Source: Trebonia sp964581815
Lineage (GTDB): Bacteria > Actinomycetota > Actinomycetes > Streptosporangiales > Streptosporangiaceae
Length of the DNA: 64,000 nucleotides
Assembly: GCA_964581815.1 (NCBI GenBank)
Contig: CAZORE010000025.1
Location: forward strand, 7,033-71,032
Direction: 5' to 3'
The notes beneath the pieces are model-generated. The model did no database searches, was not told the DNA's origin, and saw only the letters and a list, made by a program, of their open reading frames with translations. Below, one piece after another: positions 51,867 to 59,624 of the stretch (position 1 is the stretch's first letter; the number at the start of each line of letters is the position of its first letter). The position numbers and the translations under genes are program-made.

Positions 51867-51942
51867 CAGCCGGGTGACCGACGTCGCCTGGCAGTGCGCG
51901 TGTCGGCATGCCGCCTTGCCACCCTTTCGGTACAGTATTCGT

Positions 51943-52932
51943 ATGTCGCGATATCGGCTTGTGCCTACTCGAGAACAGGAAGCAGTCCTGATCTCGCACT
52001 GCGCGCACGCACGGTACGTCTGGAACCTTGCCGTCGAGCAGCAGTCCTGGTGGCACCGAGGGCGGAAGTCCGCGCCGGGCTACCTGGAGCAGGCCCGGCA
52101 GCTCACCGTCGCCCGCGCGGAGTTCCCGTGGCTGCGCTCGGGATCCCATATGGTCCAGCAGCAGGCGCTGCGCGACTTCGCCCAGGCGATGGCAAACTTC
52201 TTCGCTGGGACCCACCGCCGCCCTACCTGGCGCAAAGCCGGGCGGAACGAAGGGTTCCGGGTCGTCGGCCTCGGGCCAGCGAACCTGTGCCGACTGAACC
52301 GGAACTGGGGCGCGGTGAAGGTGCCGAAGGTCGGCTGGGTGCGGTTCCGCTGGTCCCGCGCCGTGCCCGCCGGGGTGAAGTCGTTCCGGGTGACACGCGA
52401 CCGTGTCGGCCGCTGGCACCTGGCGTTCGCCACCCTCCCTGCGCCGATCCCGGCACCCCGTAACGGGCTGGTGGTGGGCGTGGACCGGGGTATCAAGGTC
52501 AGCGCTGCCCTGTCCACCGGCGAAAAACTGAACGTCCCGGGTCTGTCCAGCAGCGAGCAGCGCAGGCTTCTCACGCTCGAGCGGAAGCTGGCCAGAGGCA
52601 CGAACGTCGCCCAGAAAACCGGGCTGAACCGGGGCATCAGCCGAGCCGGATGGGGAAAGCTGGTTACCCGGCTGGAAGAGAAGGCCCCCGGAAGGGTGGA
52701 GAAGATACCACCTGCGTACACCTCGCGGCGCTGCAGCGCATGCGGGCACGTGGACAAGGACAGCCGCGAGAGCCAAGCGCTGTTCCGGTGCACCGCCTGC
52801 GGTCACACGCTCAACGCCGACATCAACGCGGCACGCAACATCGCGGCGGGGCACGCCGTGAAAGCGCGGGGAGGCGACCGGAATGCCGGGCCTGCAAACC
52901 GCGAACCTCAACGAGACCTCCTCGCGTCGTAG
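51943..52932 (+). CDS. TnpB-family protein with internal deletion (probably nuclease-dead)
   Basis: 329 residues against about 400 in relatives. The N-terminal recognition part is present (MSRYRLVPTREQEAVLISHC), the first RuvC Asp is at 181 (GVDRGIK), the zinc ribbon has Cys 264, 267, 283 and 286 (CSACGH, CTACGH) and the last Asp is 293 (NADINAARNI). Residues around 219-220 (LARGT / NVAQKTGLNRG) join regions normally separated by about 70 residues, removing the bridge and the catalytic Glu loop. It is therefore unlikely to cut DNA. ATG at 51943 is chosen because homology begins there. Frame intact, so it may be expressed. Confidence 0.8.
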   Translation: MSRYRLVPTREQEAVLISHCAHARYVWNLAVEQQSWWHRGRKSAPGYLEQARQLTVARAEFPWLRSGSHMVQQQALRDFAQAMANFFAGTHRRPTWRKAGRNEGFRVVGLGPANLCRLNRNWGAVKVPKVGWVRFRWSRAVPAGVKSFRVTRDRVGRWHLAFATLPAPIPAPRNGLVVGVDRGIKVSAALSTGEKLNVPGLSSSEQRRLLTLERKLARGTNVAQKTGLNRGISRAGWGKLVTRLEEKAPGRVEKIPPAYTSRRCSACGHVDKDSRESQALFRCTACGHTLNADINAARNIAAGHAVKARGGDRNAGPANREPQRDLLAS

Positions 52933-52939
52933 TTGGAAT

Positions 52940-52960
52940 CCCCCGGCCTTTAGGCGGGGG
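52940..52960 (+). repeat. IS right-end hairpin (possible end of omega-RNA)
   Basis: CCCCC-g-GCC-TTTA-GGC-GGGGG, a perfect stem directly after the tnpB stop. In relatives, the transcript over tnpB's 3' end and this hairpin acts as the TnpB guide RNA. Here that RNA role is inferred and the protein is probably inactive. Confidence 0.6.
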
Positions 52961-54158
52961 AGGATGCCAAGCCAAGGAAGGCTTGCACGTTGGCGCTGAC
53001 GATCTTCTCCGCCCGCTCCGGGCCGACCGCATCGACGACCGACGACAGCGACCGCCGGGAGTAGCCGAAGGTGCTCTCGTTGTGCGGGAAGTCCGAGGAC
53101 CACATGATCTTGTCGGCGCCGATCTGGTCGATCAGGCTAAGCCCGAGCGGGTCCACCATGAACGAGGAGTACATGTGGGTCCGCCAGTAGTACCGGACGT
53201 CGTGCTCCACCTCGCGGGTCCGCATGTGCTGGTACGACGCCAGCATGTGCTCGGCGTCTTGCAGCGCGGCCGGGACCCAGTTGACCCCGCCCTCGAACCA
53301 CCCGATCTTCAGCCCTGGGTGGCGGTCGAGGATGCCGGTGAAGAGGTACTTGCCGAACATCTCACGGAACGAGGCGACCTGGCAGATCATCGCCACCAGC
53401 ATCATGTTGTGCTCGCAGGGCGTGCTCAGCCCGGTCTCGCCGATGTGGTGGGCGACGCCGACGCCGGACTCCTCGATCGCGTCCCAGACCTCGGTCATCG
53501 CGGTGCTGCCGTAGTCCATCATCTTGCCGTCGTCGTCCTTGCCCGGGTTCAGTGGCAGCAGGAACGTCTTCAGGCCGAGCGCCTTCAGCTCGGTGAGCGT
53601 CCTGGTCGCCCCGGCGGCGTCCCACCAGTTGATCAGGCCGACCCCGTAGAACCGCCCGCGGGACCGCTCCTGCAGCTCGGCGATGTACTCGTTGTAGACG
53701 CGGAAGCACGCTTCCCGCAGCGCCTTGTCGGGGAAGTGCAGCAGCGCGAGCACCGCGTTGGGGAAGGCGAGTTCACGGTCGACGCCGTCGGCGGCGAGCT
53801 GCTCAAGCCGCCGGTCCAGGTCCGCGGTGCTCGACCCTTCCAGCGGGTCGTACTGCATCAGCACGTGGGTGAACTGGGGCGGCAGGAACGACGTGTCCAT
53901 GGCGCCGAGCTCGAAGGCGCCGTCGCGATACCAGATGCGCGGCGCCTTCTCCCGCATCGAGGCGGGCAGGCGCTCGTAGAAGATGTCCTCGGCCAGCGAG
54001 ATGTGGTCGTCGGCCGAGAACACCTGCGTCCCCTGTGGCAGCCCGACCGGGCCCGCCTCGGAGGCGACGCGGTCCTTGGGCGCTCCGAACCCTTCCGGCG
54101 GGTAGAACGCTGTCGGTTCGGTCAATGAGGTCATGGACGTGAGTGGAACACCAACCAT
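52950..54158 (-). CDS. Amidohydrolase-family protein, C-terminus formed by IS end
   Basis: 402 residues, the same metal-dependent TIM-barrel family as the gene at 34327. Motifs: VFSADDHISLAEDIFYERLP near residue 45, FLLPLNPGKDDDGK near 200, HHIGETGLS near 245, and MWSSDFPHNESTFGYS near 355. The last seven codons (LASSPA and stop) lie inside the right end of the IS element, so the original C-terminus was replaced. The start may be ATG 54158 or 54134; neither has a clear ribosome site. Divergent from the ferredoxin/P450 operon. Confidence 0.85.
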   Translation of the reverse strand: MVGVPLTSMTSLTEPTAFYPPEGFGAPKDRVASEAGPVGLPQGTQVFSADDHISLAEDIFYERLPASMREKAPRIWYRDGAFELGAMDTSFLPPQFTHVLMQYDPLEGSSTADLDRRLEQLAADGVDRELAFPNAVLALLHFPDKALREACFRVYNEYIAELQERSRGRFYGVGLINWWDAAGATRTLTELKALGLKTFLLPLNPGKDDDGKMMDYGSTAMTEVWDAIEESGVGVAHHIGETGLSTPCEHNMMLVAMICQVASFREMFGKYLFTGILDRHPGLKIGWFEGGVNWVPAALQDAEHMLASYQHMRTREVEHDVRYYWRTHMYSSFMVDPLGLSLIDQIGADKIMWSSDFPHNESTFGYSRRSLSSVVDAVGPERAEKIVSANVQAFLGLASSPA

Positions 54159-54339
54159 CGGCCCATGTCAACCACGTGATTTAAAATCTATCTGACCGAA
54201 CGATCGCTGTCGCCGCCTATCACCAGCTTCACCAGCGCTTATGCTTGGCAGACCCTTTGCCTTGAAATCAGTCAGTTGACTTAAGAGACAGAGCAGGGTT
54301 ACGGTCACGGTCAAGCGGCCGAGGACAGGAGAGCCATTC

Positions 54340-54534
54340 ATGAGAGTCGCGGTGGACCAGGACAGATGCATTGCGGCAGGCCAGTGCGTCGCGACCGCGC
54401 CGGATGTCTTCGACCAGCGGGACGAGGACGGCGTCGTCGTCCTGCTCAAGGCCGTACCCGGCGCCGACGAGGAGGACGACGTGCGGCGCGCGGCCGGGGT
54501 CTGCCCGGCGCTGGCGATCCAGATCCAGGACTGA
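54340..54534 (+). CDS. Ferredoxin (3Fe-4S type)
   Basis: 64 residues; electron carrier for a P450. Cys 10 and Cys 16 (CIAAGQC) and a third in GVCPALAIQ near 54 give three cluster ligands, the pattern of actinobacterial 3Fe-4S ferredoxins. AGGAGAG precedes ATG at 54340. It is 40 bases upstream of the P450 gene in the same operon, so that P450 is its most likely partner; it might also serve the P450 at 32924. Confidence 0.93.
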   Translation: MRVAVDQDRCIAAGQCVATAPDVFDQRDEDGVVVLLKAVPGADEEDDVRRAAGVCPALAIQIQD

Positions 54535-54573
54535 CCACCACCGGCCAGCGGGGCCGGCACCATAAGGAGCGAG

Positions 54574-55827
54574 ATGACCTCTCCGCAGGCTCAGGACGCG
54601 ACTGGCACCGGCGTCACTAGCACTGGCGACGCCCCGTTCTTCCCGATGAGCCGGGAGGCGGGCTGCCCGTTCGACCCGCCGCGGCATTTGCGGGAAGCGG
54701 CCGCCAGCCACCCGGTCTCCCGGGTCACGATCTGGAACGACAGCACCCCGTGGATCATCACCGGGCACGCCGAGCAGCGGGCCCTGCTCATCGACCCGCG
54801 GGTGAGCGTGAACGACCGGCTGCCCGGGTTCCCGCACTGGCACGCGGGCATGGAGCAGGTGTCGACGCGGCGGGCCCCGTCGGTGTTCAACACCGACCCG
54901 CCCGAGCACACGCGGTTCCGCCGCATGATGACGGCCCCGTTCACGTTCAAGCGGGTCAACGCGATGCGCGCGGTGGTCCAGGAGATCACCGACGACCTGA
55001 TCGACCAGATGCTGGCCGGTCCCAAGCCGACCGACCTGGTCGAGGCGATCGCGCTGCCGCTGCCGAGCCGGATGATCTGCGCCATCATGGGCGTGCCGTA
55101 CGAGGACCAGAAGACGTTCTCGGCCCAGGCGTCGATCGGGATGCACAAGGACGTCGGCGTTCAGGAGCAGATCGCGTCCTTCCGCTGGCAGCACGACTAC
55201 CTCGCCGATCTGGTCCGGGCCCGGATGGCGCAGCCGCGCGACGACGTGGTCTCCGACCTGGCGCAGCGGGTAACCGACGGCGAGATCGAGGTCGAAGAGG
55301 CGGCCGCCATGGGGGTCGGGCTGTTCGTGGCCGGCCATGAGACCAGCGCCAACATGATCGCGCTGGCCACCGTGGCCCTGCTCGAGCACCCCGACCAGCT
55401 CGCCATCCTGCGGGACTCGGAGGACCCCCAGGTGGCGGCGACGGCCGTGGAAGAGCTGCTGCGCTACCTCGGCATCGTGCACATGGCCCAGCGGCGGATC
55501 GCCAAGGAGGACATCGAGATCGGGGGCCAGGTCATCAAGGCCGGCGAGGGCATCCTCATCGAGCTCGCCTCCGCGAACCGCGACCCCCGCGTCTTCCCCG
55601 ACCCGGACGTTCTCGACCTGCACCGGACGGCCTCGGCCCACCATGCGTTCGGCTTCGGGCTGCACCAGTGCATCGGCCAGCAGCTCGCGCGGGTCGAGTT
55701 GCAGGTGGCATACGGCACGCTCTTCCGCCGCATCCCGACCCTGCGCCTGGCCACCAGCATCGACAAGATCGAGTTCAAGCACGACGGCATCGCGTACGGC
55801 GTCTATCACCTGCCGGTCACCTGGTGA
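54574..55827 (+). CDS. Cytochrome P450 (CYP105-like form)
   Basis: 417 residues. The I-helix is GLFVAGHETSANM near residue 250, the ExxR motif is EELLRYLG near 290, and the heme loop FGFGLHQCIGQQLARVEL has Cys 366. AAGGAG stands just before ATG at 54574. Operon: ferredoxin, P450, SDR, TetR. The following SDR would oxidise the alcohol formed by hydroxylation. Substrate unknown. Confidence 0.95.
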   Translation: MTSPQAQDATGTGVTSTGDAPFFPMSREAGCPFDPPRHLREAAASHPVSRVTIWNDSTPWIITGHAEQRALLIDPRVSVNDRLPGFPHWHAGMEQVSTRRAPSVFNTDPPEHTRFRRMMTAPFTFKRVNAMRAVVQEITDDLIDQMLAGPKPTDLVEAIALPLPSRMICAIMGVPYEDQKTFSAQASIGMHKDVGVQEQIASFRWQHDYLADLVRARMAQPRDDVVSDLAQRVTDGEIEVEEAAAMGVGLFVAGHETSANMIALATVALLEHPDQLAILRDSEDPQVAATAVEELLRYLGIVHMAQRRIAKEDIEIGGQVIKAGEGILIELASANRDPRVFPDPDVLDLHRTASAHHAFGFGLHQCIGQQLARVELQVAYGTLFRRIPTLRLATSIDKIEFKHDGIAYGVYHLPVTW

Positions 55828-55861
55828 GCGCCAGCGGCGGCGGAAGGTAAGGTACGGATCC

Positions 55862-56692
55862 GTGAACGAGCTAGACGGGCGGGTCGCGATCGTCACCGGC
55901 GGAGCCGGCGGCCTCGGCCGCGGTATCGCCGCGCGGTTCGTGGCCGAAGGGGCGCGGGTGGTCATCGCCGACGTGAACGAGGCCCACGGCAAGGAGGTCG
56001 CGGAATCACTCGGCCCAACCACAATCTTCCGCGCGGCCGACGTGGCCGACCCCGAGGATGTCCGTGGGCTGGTCGAATTCACCCTGCACTCGTTCGGCGG
56101 ACTGCATGTGATGGTCAACAACGCAGGCGTCTCCGGCACGATGCACCGCAGCTTCCTCGACGACGACCTCGCCGACTTCAGCCGGGTGATGGGAGTGAAC
56201 GTGCTCGGCGTGCTCGCGGGGACCACGCACGCGGCCCGGCACATGGCCACCGCAGGCGGCGGGTCGATCATCAACGTCAGCTCCATCGGCGGCCTGACCG
56301 CGGGCCGGTCGGTGATCACCTACCGGGCATCCAAGGCGGCCGTGATCCACGCGAGCAAGTCGGCCGCGATCGCCCTCGCCGAGTACAACATCAGGGTCAA
56401 CTGCATCGCCCCGGGTCACATCGTGACCCCGCTGCTTGCGAGTTCGGTGGCCGGAAGGGCCGACGCGGACGCGACGGTGGCGGCGACCAGGAAGATGATG
56501 GACGCCACGCGGCCGCTGCAGCGCGCCGGCACCGCCGCCGATATCGCCGAGGCGGCGCTGTACCTGGCCAGCGACCGGTCGGCCTACGTGACCGGCATCG
56601 TCATGCCGGTCGACGGCGGTACGACGGCGGGAAGCACGGTCAACTTCGCCCGCCTGGCGCAGCAGGGCGCGTTCCAGGCGCCGTCCGGATGA
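55862..56692 (+). CDS. SDR-family dehydrogenase
   Basis: 276 residues. Cofactor loop TGGAGGLGRG near residue 13, NNAGV near 88, and the active site VSSIGG with YRASKAA near 160. C-terminal YVTGIVMPVDGG. GTG at 55862 is used (GGAAGG upstream); a longer frame overlaps the P450 gene and was rejected. Its stop overlaps the TetR start (ATGA). Likely oxidises the P450 product. Confidence 0.9.
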   Translation: MNELDGRVAIVTGGAGGLGRGIAARFVAEGARVVIADVNEAHGKEVAESLGPTTIFRAADVADPEDVRGLVEFTLHSFGGLHVMVNNAGVSGTMHRSFLDDDLADFSRVMGVNVLGVLAGTTHAARHMATAGGGSIINVSSIGGLTAGRSVITYRASKAAVIHASKSAAIALAEYNIRVNCIAPGHIVTPLLASSVAGRADADATVAATRKMMDATRPLQRAGTAADIAEAALYLASDRSAYVTGIVMPVDGGTTAGSTVNFARLAQQGAFQAPSG

Positions 56693-57417
56693 CGGGGTCC
56701 GCAGGCACGGGGTCCGCAGGCACGGGGTCCGCGGGCACGGGGTCCGCGGGCACGGGCAAGGCCTCGACGCGCGAGCTGATCCTCGACACCGCCGAGCGGC
56801 TGTTCGCGGAGCAGGGCATCTTCGCGACGTCCAACCGGCGCATCGCCGAGGCGGCCGGCCAGGGCAACAACTGGGTCGCGGGTTATCACTTCGGCACCAA
56901 GGCCGACCTCGTCCGGGCGATCACGCGGCGCTTCACGGCCGAGGTGGAACGTTCACGGATGCAGATGCTGGCCGGCCTCCCTCACCATGCCGGGCTCACG
57001 GAACTGCTCGGCTGCCTGGTGCGGCCGTGGACGGACCGGTTCGAGGCGCTCGGCCCGCACTCGTACTTCGCCCGGGTCTGCGCCCAGGCCATGAACAGCC
57101 CCACCCTGCGGCCGATCGTGGTCGAAGAGGGCAGCCATTCGGACTCCGTGGAGCAGACCTGGGAGGCGCTCGACAACTACCTTCCTGGCGGGGCCGACCT
57201 GAGCTCCGAGCTCCGCCGGGGAATGATGCAGCACCTCATCGTCTTCGTCTGCGCGGAACGCGAGGGCGCGCTCGCCGAGGGGCGACCCACCAGCAGGCAG
57301 ACCTGGGCCGATGAGGCCAACGGCCTCATCGACGCGCTGCAGGGGATCATCACCGCCTCGATGACCGATCTCGCCCCGTCGCCCGTCCGGCGCAGGCCGT
57401 ACGGGCGGGCCACCTGA
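56689..57417 (+). CDS. TetR-family regulator with N-terminal GSAGT repeats
   Basis: 242 residues. A disordered N-terminus has four GSAGT repeats from a 15-base tandem repeat, then the HTH at about 27-75 (ELILDTAERLFAEQG, NNWVAGYHFGTKADLV). Paralogue of the TetR at 45115. Start overlaps the SDR stop. It probably represses the ferredoxin-P450-SDR operon it belongs to. Confidence 0.9.
   Translation: MTGSAGTGSAGTGSAGTGSAGTGKASTRELILDTAERLFAEQGIFATSNRRIAEAAGQGNNWVAGYHFGTKADLVRAITRRFTAEVERSRMQMLAGLPHHAGLTELLGCLVRPWTDRFEALGPHSYFARVCAQAMNSPTLRPIVVEEGSHSDSVEQTWEALDNYLPGGADLSSELRRGMMQHLIVFVCAEREGALAEGRPTSRQTWADEANGLIDALQGIITASMTDLAPSPVRRRPYGRAT
56695..56754 (+). repeat. Four 15-base tandem repeats (GSAGT codons)
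   Basis: Unit GGGTCCGCAGGCACG, four copies, the last two with a G in place of A at one site. It codes the Gly/Ser/Ala/Thr linker at the start of the TetR protein. Likely slippage-prone. Confidence 0.85.
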
Positions 57418-57486
57418 CGTTGCCGGCCGCCGCGGACAGCGGGGAAGCGAAGAAAGCCGACGCGCATGATCTTCCGCGAATTCCAA

Positions 57487-57933
57487 CGAAACGTTTGTTC
57501 ATTTGCGTCTACGTAGCCAACGGTGACGGCACCGTGTCGGTGATCGACGGACCGGTCAGCGCGCCTTTGGCCATCACCACCGCCGCCTTGCCTGCCGCCA
57601 CCTGACACTCAACCAGTCCACCGGGGTCATCTCCGGCACCCCAGTCGTCTCCGGCNNNNNNNNNNNNNNNNNNNNNNNNNNNNNNNNNNNNNNNNNNNNN
57701 NNNNNNNNNNNNNNNNNNNNNNNNNNNNNNNNNNNNNNNNNNNNNNNNNNNNNNNCCTGACACTCAACCAGTCCACCGGGGTCATCTCCGGCACCCCAGT
57801 CGTCTCCGGCACCGCCGACTTCACCATTCAGGTCACCGATACGGCGAGCCCGGCCAAGACCGCCGCGAGGCCCCTCTCAATCACTACCGGCGACTGCGCC
57901 CGCACCGTCACCGGCACCCGCCACGGCCCCTGA
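57487..57933 (+). pseudogene. Broken YVTN-repeat / putative-Ig domain gene (remnant)
   Basis: Left of the gap the frame encodes a YVTN-type propeller strand (CVYVANGDGTVSVIDG) followed by PVSAPLAITTAALPAA and a stop; the next frame carries a He_PIG-type Ig domain (LTLNQSTGVISGTPVVSG). Right of the gap the Ig domain continues (TADFTIQVTDTASPAK) to a stop at 57931. No start or signal peptide is visible. The piece is a decayed or misassembled end of a larger secreted repeat protein. The rest of 57418-57995 holds only this and the promoter of the next gene. Confidence 0.6.
57656..57755. other. Assembly gap (100 N)
   Basis: The 55 bases before the gap (57601-57655) are repeated exactly after it (57756-57810). 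Same pattern as the gap at 49308; either a simple contig overlap or, since the sequence codes a repeat-type Ig domain, a collapsed tandem repeat. Confidence 0.95.
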
Positions 57934-57995
57934 CGATCAGGAAAGGTTCGCGTCCCATGGGCCGGGGTGCCGCCATGCTGCCATAAGAATGAGGC

Positions 57996-59444
57996 ATGAC
58001 GATGACAGAGGTTTTGCACCGGCTGACCTCTTACGAGCCGGGCCGTGCCTGGGATGCGCCCGTGAACGACCCGAGGATCCTGCAGGGCCTGAAGACGAAC
58101 GACGCCGAGCGGAACACGCCCTTCGTGAAGCAGTATGCGGCGACGCTGCCGCGGGTCCCGCTGCCGCGCGAGTTCCCCTCGGCTTCTGATTCAGTGCTCG
58201 ACGTGCTGGCGGGCACCGCGCATCCCGCGGCAGCCGCGCTTGACCTGACGAGGCTCAGCAGGCTGCTTCACCTGTCCGCGGGCGTGGTGCGCACGAGGAC
58301 CTTCGAGAACGGGTTGGTGTACCCCTTCCGTGCTTCGGGCTCGGCCGGCGCGCGCTTCCCGCTCGAACTCTACGTCGCGATCCCCGAGGGCGGCATCCTG
58401 GCCGGTGTGCACTGGTACGACCCGGCCGGGCACGCGCTCGTTCAGGTCGGCCCGGCGCCGCGGGCCACCCGGGCCGCGGCCGCGCTTATCGTCACCGGCA
58501 TCCCCTGGCGCACCGGCTGGCGTTACCGCGAGCGCGGGTACCGCCACATCTACTGGGATGCCGGGACGATGCTGTCTCAGACCCTCGCCCTCGCCGGCTC
58601 GGACGGGCTGGGCGCGCGCCTGTACACCGAGTTCCCCGATGCGGCCGTCTCAGGGCTCGTGGGCGCAGACGGGGTGCACGAGTGGCCGGTCGCGGTCGTC
58701 GCGCTCGGCCGGGGCACGCCCGCGCTGCAGGCCGCCGGAAGCGCCGTCGCCGGGGTGACGGACCCCGACCCCGTCGAGTTCCCGATCGAGACGGCGGCAC
58801 AACGGGCAGGCGACATGGGCCGGCTCGGGGAGCCCTGGGGGCACGCGCACGCCGTCTCCGTACCGGGCCAGGGAACCGCCACCGTCGATGAGGTCATCGC
58901 CAGGCGCGGCTCCCAGCGCCGGATGAACCCCGAGCGTTCGCTGCCGCGCGAAACCGTGGAGACCTGCCTGACCCTCGCGCTGCGCGGCATCGATATCGAG
59001 CACTGGGTCGCCGTGCACGCGGTGGACGGACTCGAATCAGGGATCTACCGGTGGCCGGAGCTCGGCAAGCCGGCCCGCGCGGGCAGCGAGCAGGAGATGC
59101 GCGCCGAACTGCACCGCGTGTGCCTGGGGCAGGCGCTCGGCCGGGACGCCGCGTTCGTGGCCATCGCGGCCACCGACGTCGCGCAGTTGAGCGACCGCGC
59201 CTACCGCCGCGCCCAGCTCGCCGCCGGCCTCGCGGAGGGGCGGATGCACCTGGCCGCGTACGCGCTGGGCGCAGGCGCGACCGGGATGACGTTCCTGGAC
59301 AGCGAGATCCCCGCGCTGATCCCGGGAGGCGGCCCGGACGCGCTCATCTTCACCTGCGTGGGCGTCCCGGCGAACGCCTCGAAGCCGGCGGGCCGCCCAG
59401 GCGAGCCCACGGTCATCGGGAAGAGGATCACGCCGACGCAGTGA
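57996..59444 (+). CDS. SagB/ThcOx-type double nitroreductase-domain protein
   Basis: 482 residues of the FMN-dependent SagB dehydrogenase family with two nitroreductase-like halves, about 95-260 (PFRASGSAGARFPLELYVAI, WRYRERGYRHIYWDAGTM) and about 295-480 (ARRGSQRRMNPERSLPRE, EGRMHLAAYALGAGATGMTF). In RiPP clusters these oxidise azolines to azoles, but no cyclodehydratase or precursor is nearby, so another oxidation is likely. Start ATG 57996; the ATG at 58002 is also possible. Stands alone between a broken gene and the MFS gene. Confidence 0.85.
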   Translation: MTMTEVLHRLTSYEPGRAWDAPVNDPRILQGLKTNDAERNTPFVKQYAATLPRVPLPREFPSASDSVLDVLAGTAHPAAAALDLTRLSRLLHLSAGVVRTRTFENGLVYPFRASGSAGARFPLELYVAIPEGGILAGVHWYDPAGHALVQVGPAPRATRAAAALIVTGIPWRTGWRYRERGYRHIYWDAGTMLSQTLALAGSDGLGARLYTEFPDAAVSGLVGADGVHEWPVAVVALGRGTPALQAAGSAVAGVTDPDPVEFPIETAAQRAGDMGRLGEPWGHAHAVSVPGQGTATVDEVIARRGSQRRMNPERSLPRETVETCLTLALRGIDIEHWVAVHAVDGLESGIYRWPELGKPARAGSEQEMRAELHRVCLGQALGRDAAFVAIAATDVAQLSDRAYRRAQLAAGLAEGRMHLAAYALGAGATGMTFLDSEIPALIPGGGPDALIFTCVGVPANASKPAGRPGEPTVIGKRITPTQ

Positions 59445-59624
59445 GGCGCGAGCATGAGCAGGCGCGCAGCCGCACCACCCCGGCCAGCCGGATGCGGCAC
59501 GATCGCGGGCACGGTCATGGCGACGTGGGAATAATGACGCCCCGTGTTAACGCACTGCTTTGCGGGGTAGTGGATTTCCCGGGCATGGCGTGACCATTCG
59601 TGCGCTGGCGGCAATGCCAGGACC

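Larger units (their letters stand above)
51840..52970 (+). mobile_element. IS200/IS605-family element, tnpB only
   Basis: About 1.1 kb. The left and right ends carry similar hairpins: CTCCgGCCttcaGGC at 51845 and CCCCCgGCCtttaGGC at 52940, and the right end reads GGGGGAGGATGCCAA, typical of actinobacterial members. It contains only a tnpB gene, no tnpA, so it could not move by itself. It lies between the M24 gene and the amidohydrolase gene and enters the 3' end of the latter. Exact left boundary is uncertain by about 10 bases. Confidence 0.75.

Noticed and set aside
54268..56319. 683-codon open frame antisense to ferredoxin, P450 and SDR
   Set aside because: It spans three real genes on the other strand and has no motifs.
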